A stretch of 64,000 nt of DNA from Anaerolineae bacterium (GTDB lineage Bacteria > Chloroflexota > Anaerolineae > Promineifilales > Promineifilaceae). Under the pieces are notes generated by a model. The model worked only from the letters and a program-made list of their open reading frames with translations, had not been told where the DNA came from and ran no database searches. The position numbers and the translations under genes are program-made. How positions within the stretch are numbered: the first letter of the stretch is position 1; each line of letters starts with the position of its first letter. Location: NCBI GenBank assembly GCA_023382655.1, contig JAHDWK010000001.1:235089-299088 (forward strand). The letters are read 5' to 3'. Below, piece after piece: positions 1-8,933 of this stretch.

Positions 1-764
1 AGTTGCACCAACCCGTGGTGGGCGATCATGCCCGCATCTTTGACTTTGACGGCCGTGCCCTTGCCCAGACTCACGGCCATGGGGGCGGCTTCGGGCACGT
101 CGCCGGTGGTGGTTACGTCCAGAGCAATGCCTACATCCGGGTCAAGGTGGTTGGCGGCGGCTTCCGCGCCGCGTGTGCCTACCTCTTCCTGAACGCTGAA
201 AACGAAGTAGACATCATGGGGCGTCTTTTTGAGCCGTTTCATCGCTTCAATAGCGACCACGCAACCAATGCGGTCGTCCATGCTTTTGGCGCTGAGCATC
301 TTGCCGTTGGCTACAAATTCGCGGTGGAAACCGGCGGCATCGCCCACCTGCACCGGGCAATCTTCACGGCTGGTGGCGCCCACATCAATGAAAAACTTTT
401 CCAGCCCATGAATTTTGCTCCGGTCGGTGATGCGGTCACTGTGGATGATCCCCACACGGCCGTCGGCAAACTGCACCCGCCCACCCAACAAGGTATGCGG
501 CAGGACGCCACCGATATTGGTGAAACGGCAAAACCCTTCTTCCGTGATGTGGGTGATCATGACGCCAATTTCATCCATGTGGGCCGCCACCATCACCTTC
601 AGGCCGCTGCCGTCGCCTTTTTTGTGGGCAATCAGGTTGCCCATCGCATCCACCGAAATGTCGTCGGCGTACTTTTTAATTTCCGGCAGGATGAGGGTAC
701 GCATCTGGTCTTCAAAGCCGGAGGGGCCATAGGCTTCTACAAGTTTTTTGATCAGGTCGTTCAT
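1..764 (-). CDS. M42 family aminopeptidase, copy 1 (C-terminus outside window)
   Basis: Metal-dependent aminopeptidase of the M42 (glutamyl aminopeptidase/tetrahedral TET) family, which trims peptides in the cytoplasm. The complement reads from ATG at 764 without a stop to base 1, giving about 254 N-terminal residues. It shows the first metal-ligand block 'AAHMDEIGVMI', the bridging-Asp block 'SMDDRIGCVV' and the Glu-Glu block 'SVQEEVGTRGA' followed by 'ALDVTT'. The last His block lies beyond the window edge. Its closest neighbours in sequence are the next two genes downstream on the map, which belong to the same family and lie on the same strand. This copy is transcribed last of the three. 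Family assignment is firm; substrate preference cannot be read. Confidence 0.9.
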   Translation of the reverse strand, partial: MNDLIKKLVEAYGPSGFEDQMRTLILPEIKKYADDISVDAMGNLIAHKKGDGSGLKVMVAAHMDEIGVMITHITEEGFCRFTNIGGVLPHTLLGGRVQFADGRVGIIHSDRITDRSKIHGLEKFFIDVGATSREDCPVQVGDAAGFHREFVANGKMLSAKSMDDRIGCVVAIEAMKRLKKTPHDVYFVFSVQEEVGTRGAEAAANHLDPDVGIALDVTTTGDVPEAAPMAVSLGKGTAVKVKDAGMIAHHGLVQ

Positions 765-780
765 ACTTTTGCCTTAGGCG

Positions 781-820
781 TAATTGGGTAATTACTCAAT
801 TACCCAATTACTCAATTACG
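781..820. repeat. Short tandem array, unit GTAATTGG / CCAATTAC
   Basis: Array between M42 copies 1 and 2, built from degenerate 8-bp units (GTAATTGG and its complement). The first half is in one orientation and the rest in the other, so the transcript can fold into a hairpin. The same word recurs at 31578-31636, 55604-55652 and inside a coding region at 56320-56350. Confidence 0.8.
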
Positions 821-1849
821 TTTTACGATTTCTGTTGTTAATCCTTGCAAAGTTAGCTGTGCCAGCTTCACCACATGGGCGTAATCTTCCAGGTTAATCA
901 TCATAGTGGGGGTGTGGGCGTAACGGCCGGGCACGGCGATGGTGGCGGCGGGGATGGGGCGGCGGACGCGCTGGATGACGGCCGTATTGGTGCCCCCCCC
1001 ACCTGGCTGCCGAATCTGGTAGGGGATGTTGTGGGTCACGGCCGTTTGCAAAATATGGCGAACCAGACGCGGGTCTTGCACCGTGACGGAATCCATCACA
1101 TAAATGGAGGAGCCTTTGCCCAGGGCCACATTGGGGCTGACGTCGTTTTTGTTAGGCAGGTCAAAGGCCGGCGTACATTCCAGCACCAGGGCCACATCGG
1201 GGTCAACGCTGTAGGCGGCGGCCTGTGCGCCACGCAGCCCCACTTCTTCCTGCACGGTGAAGGTGGCGTACAGATCAAAGGGGTACGGCCGTGCCCGCAG
1301 CAGTTCCACCAATGCCGCACAGCCCGCCCGGTTATCAAACGCTTTGGCCACGGCCGTGTCACCGAGTTCCTCATAGCTGGTTACAAAAGCGGCCCGGTCG
1401 CCCAGTTTCACTTTGCCTTTGGCCGCCTCTTCATTTTTAGCGCCGATGTCAATGCGCATGGCGTCCACTTTGACCACTGAATTGCGCTGCGCCGGGGTAG
1501 ACAGATGTACCGGCCGGCCGCCAATCACCCCCATCACCTTTTCCGGCCCCACCTGCACTACCTTGCCCAACAGGGTGCGGTCATCAAAACCGCCCACCGT
1601 GTCAAATTTCAAGGTGCCGTTGCTGTCATAGCCGGTGACCATCAGCCCCACTTCATCCATGTGCGCATCCACCATCACGCGCAGTGGCGACGCGCCGGTT
1701 CCTTTTTTCAAGGCGATGAGGTTGCCCAGCGTATCCACGCGCCATTCGTCCACATGGTCGGCAATCAGGTCACGGATAATCCGGCGCACTTCTTTTTCCT
1801 CGCCGGAAACGCCTACGGCTTCGGTCAGGTTTTTTAGTAGTTCGTTCAT
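812..1849 (-). CDS. M42 family aminopeptidase, copy 2
   Basis: Full-length M42 metallo-aminopeptidase of 345 residues, the normal size for the family. Metal-binding and catalytic blocks are all visible in order: 'DAHMDEVGLMV' near residue 62, 'AFDNRAGCAAL' near 170, the catalytic Glu pair in 'VQEEVGLRGA' near 203, 'LECTP' near 227 and the final His in 'GRYAHTPTMM' near 312. The central insertion between the first His and Asp forms the PDZ-like dimerisation domain in family members. It is one of three tandem paralogs on the minus strand, separated by about 50-65 bp repeat-filled spacers, so they are probably co-transcribed. These enzymes form dodecamers that degrade peptides released by other proteases; that role here is inferred from the family. 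Confidence 0.93.
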   Translation of the reverse strand: MNELLKNLTEAVGVSGEEKEVRRIIRDLIADHVDEWRVDTLGNLIALKKGTGASPLRVMVDAHMDEVGLMVTGYDSNGTLKFDTVGGFDDRTLLGKVVQVGPEKVMGVIGGRPVHLSTPAQRNSVVKVDAMRIDIGAKNEEAAKGKVKLGDRAAFVTSYEELGDTAVAKAFDNRAGCAALVELLRARPYPFDLYATFTVQEEVGLRGAQAAAYSVDPDVALVLECTPAFDLPNKNDVSPNVALGKGSSIYVMDSVTVQDPRLVRHILQTAVTHNIPYQIRQPGGGGTNTAVIQRVRRPIPAATIAVPGRYAHTPTMMINLEDYAHVVKLAQLTLQGLTTEIVKRN

Positions 1850-1857
1850 AATAGTAA

Positions 1858-1926
1858 CAAGTGAGTAGTGAGCAGTAAGCAGTGAGCGGTATAAAACTGC
1901 TCACTGCTCACTGCTTACTGCTTACT
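1858..1926. repeat. Heptad array, unit AGTGAGC / GCTCACT
   Basis: Degenerate 7-bp units (AGTGAGT, AGTGAGC, AGTAAGC) are followed after about 10 bp by their complements (GCTCACT, GCTTACT), giving a long near-perfect hairpin between M42 copies 2 and 3. The far end overlaps the last codons of copy 3. Confidence 0.8.
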
Positions 1927-3009
1927 CTCTTCTTCCATCATCCCCGTCGCCAGTTTTCCCAGAAAATCCTCGTTCAGCCCGACAATAAATTCGCCCAGCA
2001 GGCGGCCGGCCCGCTCAATATCTTTGAGCGCCAGCGATTCCACCATCGTATGCATGTAGCGGAGGGGGAGGCCCACAATGGCGGTAGGAATACCGGCGCG
2101 GGCAATTTGCAGACCGTGAGCATCGGTGCCGCTGGCACGCTGGTGTGTTTCCACGTTGACGTTTAATTCCATCTCTTCGGCAGTGGTTTTGAGAGCGTTA
2201 AACATGCCGGTGTGGACGTTTGGCCCCAGGTCTAAGGCCGGGCCACCGCCTAATTCGTGGGTGACGTGTTCGTTAGCGCCGGGCCCTTTGCCAAAGGTGA
2301 CATCAATGGCAATAGCCGCATCTGGCTGCAAAGCAAAAGCGGTGGTATAGGCGCCCAGGAGACGGGTTTCTTCCTGAGCTGTAGCCACAGCGATCACTTC
2401 CCACTCGTGCTGGCGTTGTTGCAAATAATCCAGACAAACGGTTACGGCCGCAACCGAAGCGCGATTGTCCAGCGATTTACCCGCCACCCGTTTGTTCATC
2501 AGTTTGATGAGCGGCTGGCGGAAACTAATAAAATCGCCAATAGAAATCTGGCTGTTGACTGTTTCGATGGGCAGACCCACATCCACCAGCAGGTCTTCAT
2601 AATCAAACGGTTTGTCTTGTTTTTCATCAGATAACATGCGGGAAGGCAGGCAACCCACAACGCCGGTGAGGTTTTTACGGCCGTGAACCACCACCAACTG
2701 CCCAAATACCTGGCGCGTATCCACCCCGCCAATGGGCGTCACGCGCAAAAAACCATTGCCGTTGTGTTCGGCCACATCGCGCACCATCAAAGCAATCTCG
2801 TCCATGTGGGCGGCGAGCAGGATGCGCCGGGGAGGTGTACGGCCGTTCTTCGCGGCGCGTTTAGTGGCAATCAGGCTACCTACCCGATCCCGCGTGATCG
2901 TATCCACATAGGGTTGCCATAATTCTTCAATGACAGCGGCAATCTGATCTTCATAACCAGAGGGGCCGGGCGTTTCTGTCAGAGTCTTGAGCAGTTTATA
3001 AATATCCAT
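1915..3009 (-). CDS. M42 family aminopeptidase, copy 3
   Basis: Third M42 metallo-aminopeptidase, 364 residues from ATG at 3009. A GTG at 3024 is possible, but alignment to the other two copies favours the ATG, where the homologous start 'MDIYKLLKTL' begins. Visible blocks are 'AAHMDEIALMV', 'SLDNRASVAAV', the Glu pair in 'TAQEETRLLGA', 'AIDVTFG' and 'RYMHTMVES'. The Glu-pair block departs from the usual EEVGxRGA, suggesting a different specificity from copies 1 and 2. Its last codons ('EEESKQ') run into the heptad array at 1858-1926. It is the first gene of the presumed three-gene minus-strand unit, downstream of the Thr/Pro-rich protein. Confidence 0.92.
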   Translation of the reverse strand: MDIYKLLKTLTETPGPSGYEDQIAAVIEELWQPYVDTITRDRVGSLIATKRAAKNGRTPPRRILLAAHMDEIALMVRDVAEHNGNGFLRVTPIGGVDTRQVFGQLVVVHGRKNLTGVVGCLPSRMLSDEKQDKPFDYEDLLVDVGLPIETVNSQISIGDFISFRQPLIKLMNKRVAGKSLDNRASVAAVTVCLDYLQQRQHEWEVIAVATAQEETRLLGAYTTAFALQPDAAIAIDVTFGKGPGANEHVTHELGGGPALDLGPNVHTGMFNALKTTAEEMELNVNVETHQRASGTDAHGLQIARAGIPTAIVGLPLRYMHTMVESLALKDIERAGRLLGEFIVGLNEDFLGKLATGMMEEESKQ

Positions 3010-3050
3010 ACTCTTTTTTACCACGTTTTTGTGTTTTGCTCCATCGGCGT

Positions 3051-3548
3051 TTAAGGAGGCGGTGGCGTCACTTCTGGTGTGGTTTCCGGGGTAGTTGTTT
3101 CGGTCGGTGTTTCAGTGGGCGTCTCCGTCGGCGTCTCGGTGGGCGTTTCCGTAACGGTAGGGGTGAAGGTGGGTGTGGCAGTTAATGTGGGGGTGGGCGT
3201 CTCCGTCGGCGTACTGGTTGGCGTTTCGGTCGGTGTTTCGGTGGCTGTGGGGGTAGAGGTGGCCGTAGCGGTAGACGTATTGAACTGGGTCGGGGTGGGC
3301 GGTAAGGTAGATGTGGCCGATGGTGTGGGCGAGAGGAAGGTGGTGGGCACGGCCGTTAAAGTACCTGGCAACGGCAAGGCGGTAGCCGTGTTCGTGACTG
3401 TAGGCGTCAAGGTCATTACTGTAGGCGTTGCTGTCACGTCTCCTTCCTCTGGCGCTAACAACAAAGCCGCAACCCCGGCACAATAACAAGGAATGGTCAG
3501 CAAAATAATGCCCATCAATAAGGTATAAGTGCGACGTCGAGAATCCAT
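3051..3548 (-). CDS. Membrane-anchored Thr/Pro-rich low-complexity protein
   Basis: A 165-residue protein with a basic start (MDSRRR), one hydrophobic segment at about residues 8-32, and then an extracytoplasmic tail made almost only of Thr, Pro, Ser, Glu and Ala. The distal half is a tandem TETP/TPTE repeat encoded by a 12-bp direct repeat. No catalytic motif is present. Such tails in Chloroflexota surface proteins are usually linkers or glycosylated stalks; here the stalk carries no domain. The opposite strand is also open (Val-Gly repeat) because of the repeat, but lacks any start context or recognisable fold. Function unknown; possibly a cell-surface spacer or a glycosylation target. Confidence 0.7.
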   Translation of the reverse strand: MDSRRRTYTLLMGIILLTIPCYCAGVAALLLAPEEGDVTATPTVMTLTPTVTNTATALPLPGTLTAVPTTFLSPTPSATSTLPPTPTQFNTSTATATSTPTATETPTETPTSTPTETPTPTLTATPTFTPTVTETPTETPTETPTETPTETTTPETTPEVTPPPP

Positions 3549-3614
3549 TGGGCAGGATGATAATGGACATCAAGTTAATTGACAAACGGCGCACACCTGA
3601 CACACCGGTACTAA

Positions 3615-3643
3615 TTGCGACACCTATGCCCCCATGTTATAAT
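3615..3643 (+). promoter_or_regulatory. Candidate sigma-70 promoter for the sensor kinase
   Basis: TTGCGA at 3615-3620, a 17-bp spacer and a perfect TATAAT at 3638-3643. It lies about 125 bp upstream of the kinase ATG at 3768, in the 219-bp gap between two divergent genes. Confidence 0.5.
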
Positions 3644-3767
3644 CGGAACCAGTTTTATTTATGGTAAACTCTTGATCGAGTACAACTCCTGGCAGTTTGT
3701 TGTAAGGAGCAGTGTATCGCACAATGGGGTTGTTGCGCGGCATAAGCCAAAATACAGGAAATAAACT

Positions 3768-6644
3768 ATGCCGGTTGAGCTTTGGGGAGCAAGTGACATA
3801 CTAACGGTCGGCCTGCCAGACCGTTTATGGGGCAATCTCCTTTTGTTGGGTTACATCGTCATCAGTGGGTTTCTGATTGTCCAATATCGGGCTGATTTAC
3901 GTAGCCTGGATGGTCGTGGTTGGCGGTGGCTGATTGGCCTGGGCGTGGCCGGCTTTGTCGCCGGCCAGTTTTTAACTTATCCGGTGGGGCAGAGTTCAGA
4001 CGGGCCAGTGGCCTATGTGGCACTGTTAACGGCCGTCCCCCTCCTCTTTGCCGCTGCCATCTTGCCGCCCGTGGCCGCTCTGTGGGTGGGAGCGGCAGCC
4101 GGGTTGGGGCCAACATTGGCGGAAACCCATCAGTTATTTTCGCTGTTTCATTATGCATTTGTGGCCTTCTTCACGGCCGTACTCATGCAGCAAAACTACA
4201 TCGGGCGGTTCTATCGCTGGCTGCGCGAACCTATAATTGCTGGTGTCTTGGGTGGGTTGCTGCTGGCGGCGCTGACCGGTGTGGGTACATTTGCCACCGG
4301 GCCGGCCACCGGACTGGTCGCCTTAGATGTGGCCCTGGTGGTGGCCGCCGCCAGCCTGTGGCCGCGCTTGCTCGAAGGCCTGGTGGGCGGTGTGGTGGTC
4401 ATGTTTGTGTTACGGGCGTTACCAGACCTGAAACCGTCACGGCCGTTGGTGCCCTCCCCCACCCAACGTAGTTTGCAAAGGCGACTCACCCTCAACTATA
4501 TTGCCTTCACGGCCCTCCTGCTCACGCTGACGCTGCTCGTTTTGTACAGCGTGGCCATTACTATTTCCACCCGACTGATCGCCCACAACATTGCCGAGAC
4601 ATTACAGGTACTCCCCCTGGATAACCCGTTGCCGCCGGCTCCAGACCGCAGCGATCCCAACAAGAAACAATACCACTTTGCCCGGTATGATAATGCGGAC
4701 TGGTCACCGACGAGCGCCGGTCTGACGGCTCTGTGGCTGGTGCAGCCGGAAAATGGCGCTGCCTATTGGCAGTGGAGTGATGATACCGATATAGCGTATG
4801 ACAGAGAGTTGGTTGTCGTCGCCCCGCAGGACGGTTCGGCGGAAGTGGCCGTGGGTAGTGTGCCCTATACGGCCGTGCTGGAACAGGCCTGGGGTATTGG
4901 TTGGCCCTTACTGCTGGTCATGCTGGTGGCTGCCGGTCTGTTTTATGCCCATGTGTTAGTTATCGGTCGTGACATTACCACCCCCCTGGATGAAATGGTT
5001 ACTGCTTCCAAGACCATCGCCGCCGGGGGTAATTGGACGCCGGCCTCCTACCTGCAACGCGATGATGAGATTGGGCAGTTGCAGCGGGCCTTTGCCCAAA
5101 TGCAGCGCTCCATGCGCAAGCGGTTGAATGAACTCTCGCTGCTGCTGGGCGTCAGCCACGATGTGGCTACCAGCATTGATATTCACGAAGGCATCCCGGC
5201 CATTTTGCGCGGCGCGCTGCGGGGCACGGGCGCCGTGGGCGCGCGCGCGGTGGTGCCGAACCCCAGCGGCGGCGCGCCGATGACATTTGGCGAAGGTGCT
5301 GCTGCCGAACAGATGGCTGTGTTAGACCGCCAGATCATGACCCGGCTGCGCCATGCGTCTGAACTGATGTTGGTGACGCCTGAAGAGATCAGGAGCGCCC
5401 TGGAACTGCCACCGACGGCCGAACTACCCGTACCGGCTTTGCTGGCCATACCGTTACGTTCCCATGATCGTTTTCAGGGTATCCTCTGGTTGGGATTCCG
5501 CCAGACACACAGCTTTGACCTGACTGAACGAAACCTGCTGTCTACGCTATCCACCCAGGGCGCGGTGCTGGTGGAAAATGCCCGCCTGTATGCCACGGCC
5601 GAGAGTGGTCGCCGCCGCCTGGCGGCTGTGCTGGCCAGCACATCCGACGCCGTTATTGTCACTGACCAGACGGAGCGGGTGCTGCTGATCAATCCGGCCA
5701 CCGAACGCATTTTTGGTTTCTCGGTAGATGCGGTACGTAATCGCCCCGTGGCCGACGTGATTCCCATGCCGGCGTTGGTGCAGGCGCTTATGGGGCAGGA
5801 TGAACGGCCGCAAAACCTGGAATTAAGCATAAACGATGGCCGGATTTATAACGCCATTGCCTCTACCATTTTCAGCCACGAAGGGCAGGTGTTTGGGCGG
5901 GTGGCCGTGCTGCGGGACATTACCAACCTCAAAGAGATTGACAAAATGAAGTCAGACTTTGTGGCGACTGTGTCCCATGACCTGCGCAGCCCCCTTACGT
6001 TTATCCGGGGTTACGCCTCGATGCTTTCCCTGGCCGGTGAATTGACCGACAAGCAGCATGAGTATGTCAGCAAAATCCTGGGCGGCATTGACCAGATGTC
6101 CAAGATGGTAGAGGACTTGCTGGATATTGCCCGCATTGAGGGGGGCATGGAATTGGATCGAGAGGAGATTGAGATACGGCCGTTACTGGCCGACATCGCT
6201 GCTGAATACTGGCAACATGCCCACCTGGCCGGTATCCAGATTAAAGTTGACATCAGTGACGATGTCTCCTCCATCGTGGGGGACCTCTCCCTTATTCGCC
6301 AGGCGGTCGCCAACCTGGTGGGCAATGGCGTCAAATATGCGCCCAACAGCGGCCCACTGGTTTTGCAAGTCCATCAGGCCAATGGCGAAGTTGTCATCAG
6401 CGTCAAAGATAACGGGCCTGGCATCGCCAAAGAAGATCAGATACATCTGTTTGAAAAATTCTACCGCGTCAAAGCGAGGGGTACAGAAAAGGTCAAGGGG
6501 TCTGGCCTGGGTTTAGCCATAGTAAAAACCATTGCCCACCGGCATGGCGGGAATGCCTGGGTGCAAAGTCAGCCCGGCAAAGGCAGCACTTTCTGCATTT
6601 CGCTGCCCATTCACGAATCGGAGCCGTCGCCCACGCGGGAGTGA
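3768..6644 (+). CDS. Membrane sensor histidine kinase (HAMP-GAF-PAS-HisKA-HATPase)
   Basis: Large (958-residue) sensor kinase. Residues 20-220 hold about six hydrophobic helices (a MASE-like membrane sensor region). A second membrane pair at about 245-270 and 376-398 brackets an extracytoplasmic domain of about 105 residues. HAMP follows at about 398-450, GAF at about 465-605 and PAS at about 620-720. The HisKA segment 'VSHDLRSPLTFIRGY' carries the phospho-acceptor His at about 737. The ATPase shows the N box 'NLVGNGVKYAP', 'DNGPGIAKED' and 'GSGLGLAIVK'. No response regulator is adjacent, so it is an orphan whose partner lies elsewhere. SD-like AGGAAA precedes the ATG. The input signal cannot be deduced. 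Confidence 0.93.
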   Translation: MPVELWGASDILTVGLPDRLWGNLLLLGYIVISGFLIVQYRADLRSLDGRGWRWLIGLGVAGFVAGQFLTYPVGQSSDGPVAYVALLTAVPLLFAAAILPPVAALWVGAAAGLGPTLAETHQLFSLFHYAFVAFFTAVLMQQNYIGRFYRWLREPIIAGVLGGLLLAALTGVGTFATGPATGLVALDVALVVAAASLWPRLLEGLVGGVVVMFVLRALPDLKPSRPLVPSPTQRSLQRRLTLNYIAFTALLLTLTLLVLYSVAITISTRLIAHNIAETLQVLPLDNPLPPAPDRSDPNKKQYHFARYDNADWSPTSAGLTALWLVQPENGAAYWQWSDDTDIAYDRELVVVAPQDGSAEVAVGSVPYTAVLEQAWGIGWPLLLVMLVAAGLFYAHVLVIGRDITTPLDEMVTASKTIAAGGNWTPASYLQRDDEIGQLQRAFAQMQRSMRKRLNELSLLLGVSHDVATSIDIHEGIPAILRGALRGTGAVGARAVVPNPSGGAPMTFGEGAAAEQMAVLDRQIMTRLRHASELMLVTPEEIRSALELPPTAELPVPALLAIPLRSHDRFQGILWLGFRQTHSFDLTERNLLSTLSTQGAVLVENARLYATAESGRRRLAAVLASTSDAVIVTDQTERVLLINPATERIFGFSVDAVRNRPVADVIPMPALVQALMGQDERPQNLELSINDGRIYNAIASTIFSHEGQVFGRVAVLRDITNLKEIDKMKSDFVATVSHDLRSPLTFIRGYASMLSLAGELTDKQHEYVSKILGGIDQMSKMVEDLLDIARIEGGMELDREEIEIRPLLADIAAEYWQHAHLAGIQIKVDISDDVSSIVGDLSLIRQAVANLVGNGVKYAPNSGPLVLQVHQANGEVVISVKDNGPGIAKEDQIHLFEKFYRVKARGTEKVKGSGLGLAIVKTIAHRHGGNAWVQSQPGKGSTFCISLPIHESEPSPTRE

Positions 6645-6651
6645 TGGGGGA

Positions 6652-6712
6652 CTGGAGATTGGGGCGTTTCCAATCTCTAATCTCCAATCTCTAATCTTTT
6701 ATCTCCAATTTC
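6652..6712. repeat. Heptad array, unit GGAGATT / AATCTCC
   Basis: Degenerate 7-bp units (GGAGATTGG, then CAATCTC, TAATCTC) in opposite orientations lie between two convergent genes. The right edge enters the last codons of the HD-domain gene ('GKLEIKD'). The array could fold as a bidirectional terminator-like hairpin. Confidence 0.75.
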
Positions 6713-7260
6713 CCATCCCGCAAAACACAAATCTCCCGGTAAATGGCTTCCGCTTGGGGAAAGTAGAAAGTGGGTGGCGTGGCCCAAAACTCGGCCAGGA
6801 AGCGGTTGCCCGTCTGCTGCTCGTAGACCCAGGCTTGCAGCATCATCTCCAGTTTGTCGGCGTCATGCACCAGGCGGGCAACGGCCGTGCCCCCCTCATG
6901 CAGCTCTTCCCACAACACCATCCACTCAGCGGCAAACGGCGTATCTGCCAGCATTTCTGCCAGTGCGCCCCGTTCCACGTCCGTTTTGATGCCGGGCGGC
7001 AGGAAGCGCCAGGCCGGGGTAGGAATGTCGGTGGTCAGCGCTTCGGGCAGATCGTGCAGCGCCGCCAGCGCCAGCAATTTGCCCAGGTCGAGCGGCGTAT
7101 CCACTACCTGTGCCAACGTCAGCGCCGTAAACACCACCCCAAAGCTGTGCGCGGCCACGCTTTCAGCATTGGGCACGCCGCGCTGCACCCAGCCGGTGCG
7201 GGCGGTGCGTTTGAGTTGGTTGGCGTGGAGCAGGGTTTGGGTAACGGCCGTGACTTCCAT
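6691..7260 (-). CDS. HD-domain phosphohydrolase (YfbR/HDDC2-like 5'-deoxynucleotidase)
   Basis: A 189-residue HD-superfamily protein, normal size for the YfbR/HDDC2 group that dephosphorylates deoxyribonucleoside 5'-monophosphates. Metal-binding signatures are in order: 'ESVAAHSFGV' (first His, near residue 37), 'ALHDLPEALTTDI' (HD pair near 68) and 'HDADKLEMML' (distal Asp, near 132). The 'DIPTP' stretch after the HD pair is also typical. It stands alone, convergent with the sensor kinase and divergent from the cytochrome gene. Its C-terminal codons overlap a heptad repeat array. Family assignment is good; the exact nucleotide substrate is inferred only. Confidence 0.82.
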   Translation of the reverse strand: MEVTAVTQTLLHANQLKRTARTGWVQRGVPNAESVAAHSFGVVFTALTLAQVVDTPLDLGKLLALAALHDLPEALTTDIPTPAWRFLPPGIKTDVERGALAEMLADTPFAAEWMVLWEELHEGGTAVARLVHDADKLEMMLQAWVYEQQTGNRFLAEFWATPPTFYFPQAEAIYREICVLRDGKLEIKD

Positions 7261-7402
7261 CTTTCTCTCCGTTTGTAGCAGGTGATTTATCCCCTTGAGA
7301 CGTTGTTGAAATGGCTACTACGAATATTTATGTTGCTTTTCGACCAGCTATTATCACAGTAAAATACCCGCTGACAACCTGCATACCCAACAAAGTTACC
7401 CT

Positions 7403-8902
7403 ATGAGCAAAAGAAAGAAAGACAGGAAAAACACATCAACCCGCCGGCCCCTGACCGCCTATCGCCGGTGGTTGTTTGTCGTTGGCGGTGTGGTGTTGGT
7501 CACGGCCGTGCTCCTCTTCTTCACCGAATATGAATCCTACGCCTCGCTTTACGATGCTTCATACATGGGCAGTGAATCATGCGGTGAATGTCACAGGGTT
7601 ATTTATGACCGCTGGCAGGAGTCGCCCCATGCCAGGATGACTCGCCTGCCTAATGAAACCAGCGTCGTTGGCAACTTTGCCGATGGTGCGTACTACCTGC
7701 CGCCCCATGCCCAATTGACCGAACTGGACAGGCTGCCTGCCGCCAAGATGTACCGTCAGGGTAATGATTATTACATGGCGCTGCGCCACCCAGAAAGTGA
7801 TGGGTATGTCCCCTTCAAAGTAGCCTATGTGATTGGCTACCAATATCGCCAGACTTACCTCACTCAGGAACCGGGGGGCGTATTGCGCCGACTCCCCCTG
7901 CAATATTCCGTGGAAATGGGTGAGTTTTTCCCCTACTGGAATTTACAGGAAGGTAGCCAACCTTCGGTGGCCGATCTGTGGGCGCAAATGACCAGTCTGA
8001 ACTCCGCCTGGAATTTGTTTTGCGCCCGCTGCCATACCACCCATCTGCAAATTCTCAATAAAGATGTCAACCACACCACGGCCGTGACGATATGGACAGA
8101 TGATGGCATCGCTTGCGAGGCCTGTCATGGGCCTGGCAGCCAGCACGAAAATTACTTTGCCAGTAATTATGTCAATCGCCTGACGGCTTTTGTGAACAGC
8201 AAAGTGCGCGGGCAGCCGGTGGCCTACATTGCGAACGGCCCTAAACTCACCAAAGGAGAAGACCTCAGCGTATGCGGCCGTTGTCATGGCCCGGACATCA
8301 ACATGGCAACAACAGAGGTCTATCGCCTGTATGAGCCAGGTTACAGTCAGGAAGGGCGCATCAATGATTTATCGCCCTATTTCAAGCAGCAGCCATTGGC
8401 GCCAGGCCGTGATGCCCCTACGGTGGAAGTGTGGGACGACGGCGATCCCAAAGGCATTGCCATGGTTTTTCGGTCATTTATCGAGTCGGTTTGTTATGAC
8501 CAGGCCGAAGTGCGGTGTTATGATTGCCACGACCCCCATAACAACAAAGCGCCGACCACGCCGGGGCTGCTTTCGCCGTCTGATGTCAGTAACGCCTACT
8601 GCCTGAACTGCCATGGTGAATTGGCTGATCAGATTGAGGTGCACTCACACCATCCCGCCGGGACGGAAGGATCATTTTGCTACGACTGTCATTTGCCGCG
8701 TGAGATTTTGAGTATTGTTTCCGGCGTGCAGCGTTACGCCCGCACCCATACCATGAGTTCTATTCCTGATCCGGAAAACTCGGTGATTTTTGGTGTGGAG
8801 AATGCGCCAAATGCCTGTACGAACTGCCATGCTGACCAGACGGCCGTATGGGCGCGCGAATGGATGGATGAATGGTATGGGCCGGCGAATAGTAATCCGT
8901 AA
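7403..8902 (+). CDS. Membrane-anchored octaheme cytochrome c (cytochrome c554-like)
   Basis: A 499-residue multiheme c-type cytochrome. A basic N-terminus (about 25 residues) precedes one transmembrane segment at about 27-45, which would anchor it with the haem domain outside. Eight CXXCH haem-binding motifs can be counted: CGECH (Cys60), CARCH, CEACH, CGRCH, CYDCH, CLNCH, CYDCH and CTNCH. The first stands in the context 'YMGSESCGECHRVIYDRW', typical of the cytochrome c554 family. The spacing is uneven: a gap of about 145 residues between haems 1 and 2 leaves room for a non-haem domain. The next gene is a lipoprotein 31 bp downstream, likely the same transcript. Role: periplasmic or extracellular electron transfer, or an oxidoreductase. 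No nrfA-type CXXCK motif is present. Confidence 0.9.
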   Translation: MSKRKKDRKNTSTRRPLTAYRRWLFVVGGVVLVTAVLLFFTEYESYASLYDASYMGSESCGECHRVIYDRWQESPHARMTRLPNETSVVGNFADGAYYLPPHAQLTELDRLPAAKMYRQGNDYYMALRHPESDGYVPFKVAYVIGYQYRQTYLTQEPGGVLRRLPLQYSVEMGEFFPYWNLQEGSQPSVADLWAQMTSLNSAWNLFCARCHTTHLQILNKDVNHTTAVTIWTDDGIACEACHGPGSQHENYFASNYVNRLTAFVNSKVRGQPVAYIANGPKLTKGEDLSVCGRCHGPDINMATTEVYRLYEPGYSQEGRINDLSPYFKQQPLAPGRDAPTVEVWDDGDPKGIAMVFRSFIESVCYDQAEVRCYDCHDPHNNKAPTTPGLLSPSDVSNAYCLNCHGELADQIEVHSHHPAGTEGSFCYDCHLPREILSIVSGVQRYARTHTMSSIPDPENSVIFGVENAPNACTNCHADQTAVWAREWMDEWYGPANSNP

Positions 8903-8933
8903 GTAATCAATGTTGTTTTCAGGAGAAATCTGT

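Noticed and set aside
3-791. 262-codon open frame on the plus strand at the window start
   Set aside because: It is the antisense shadow of the M42 gene on the minus strand, which has all family motifs and simply runs off the window edge.
3079-3486. 135-codon plus-strand frame coding a Val-Gly repeat
   Set aside because: Antisense of the TETP repeat; no ribosome-binding site, and the opposite strand has a proper membrane anchor.
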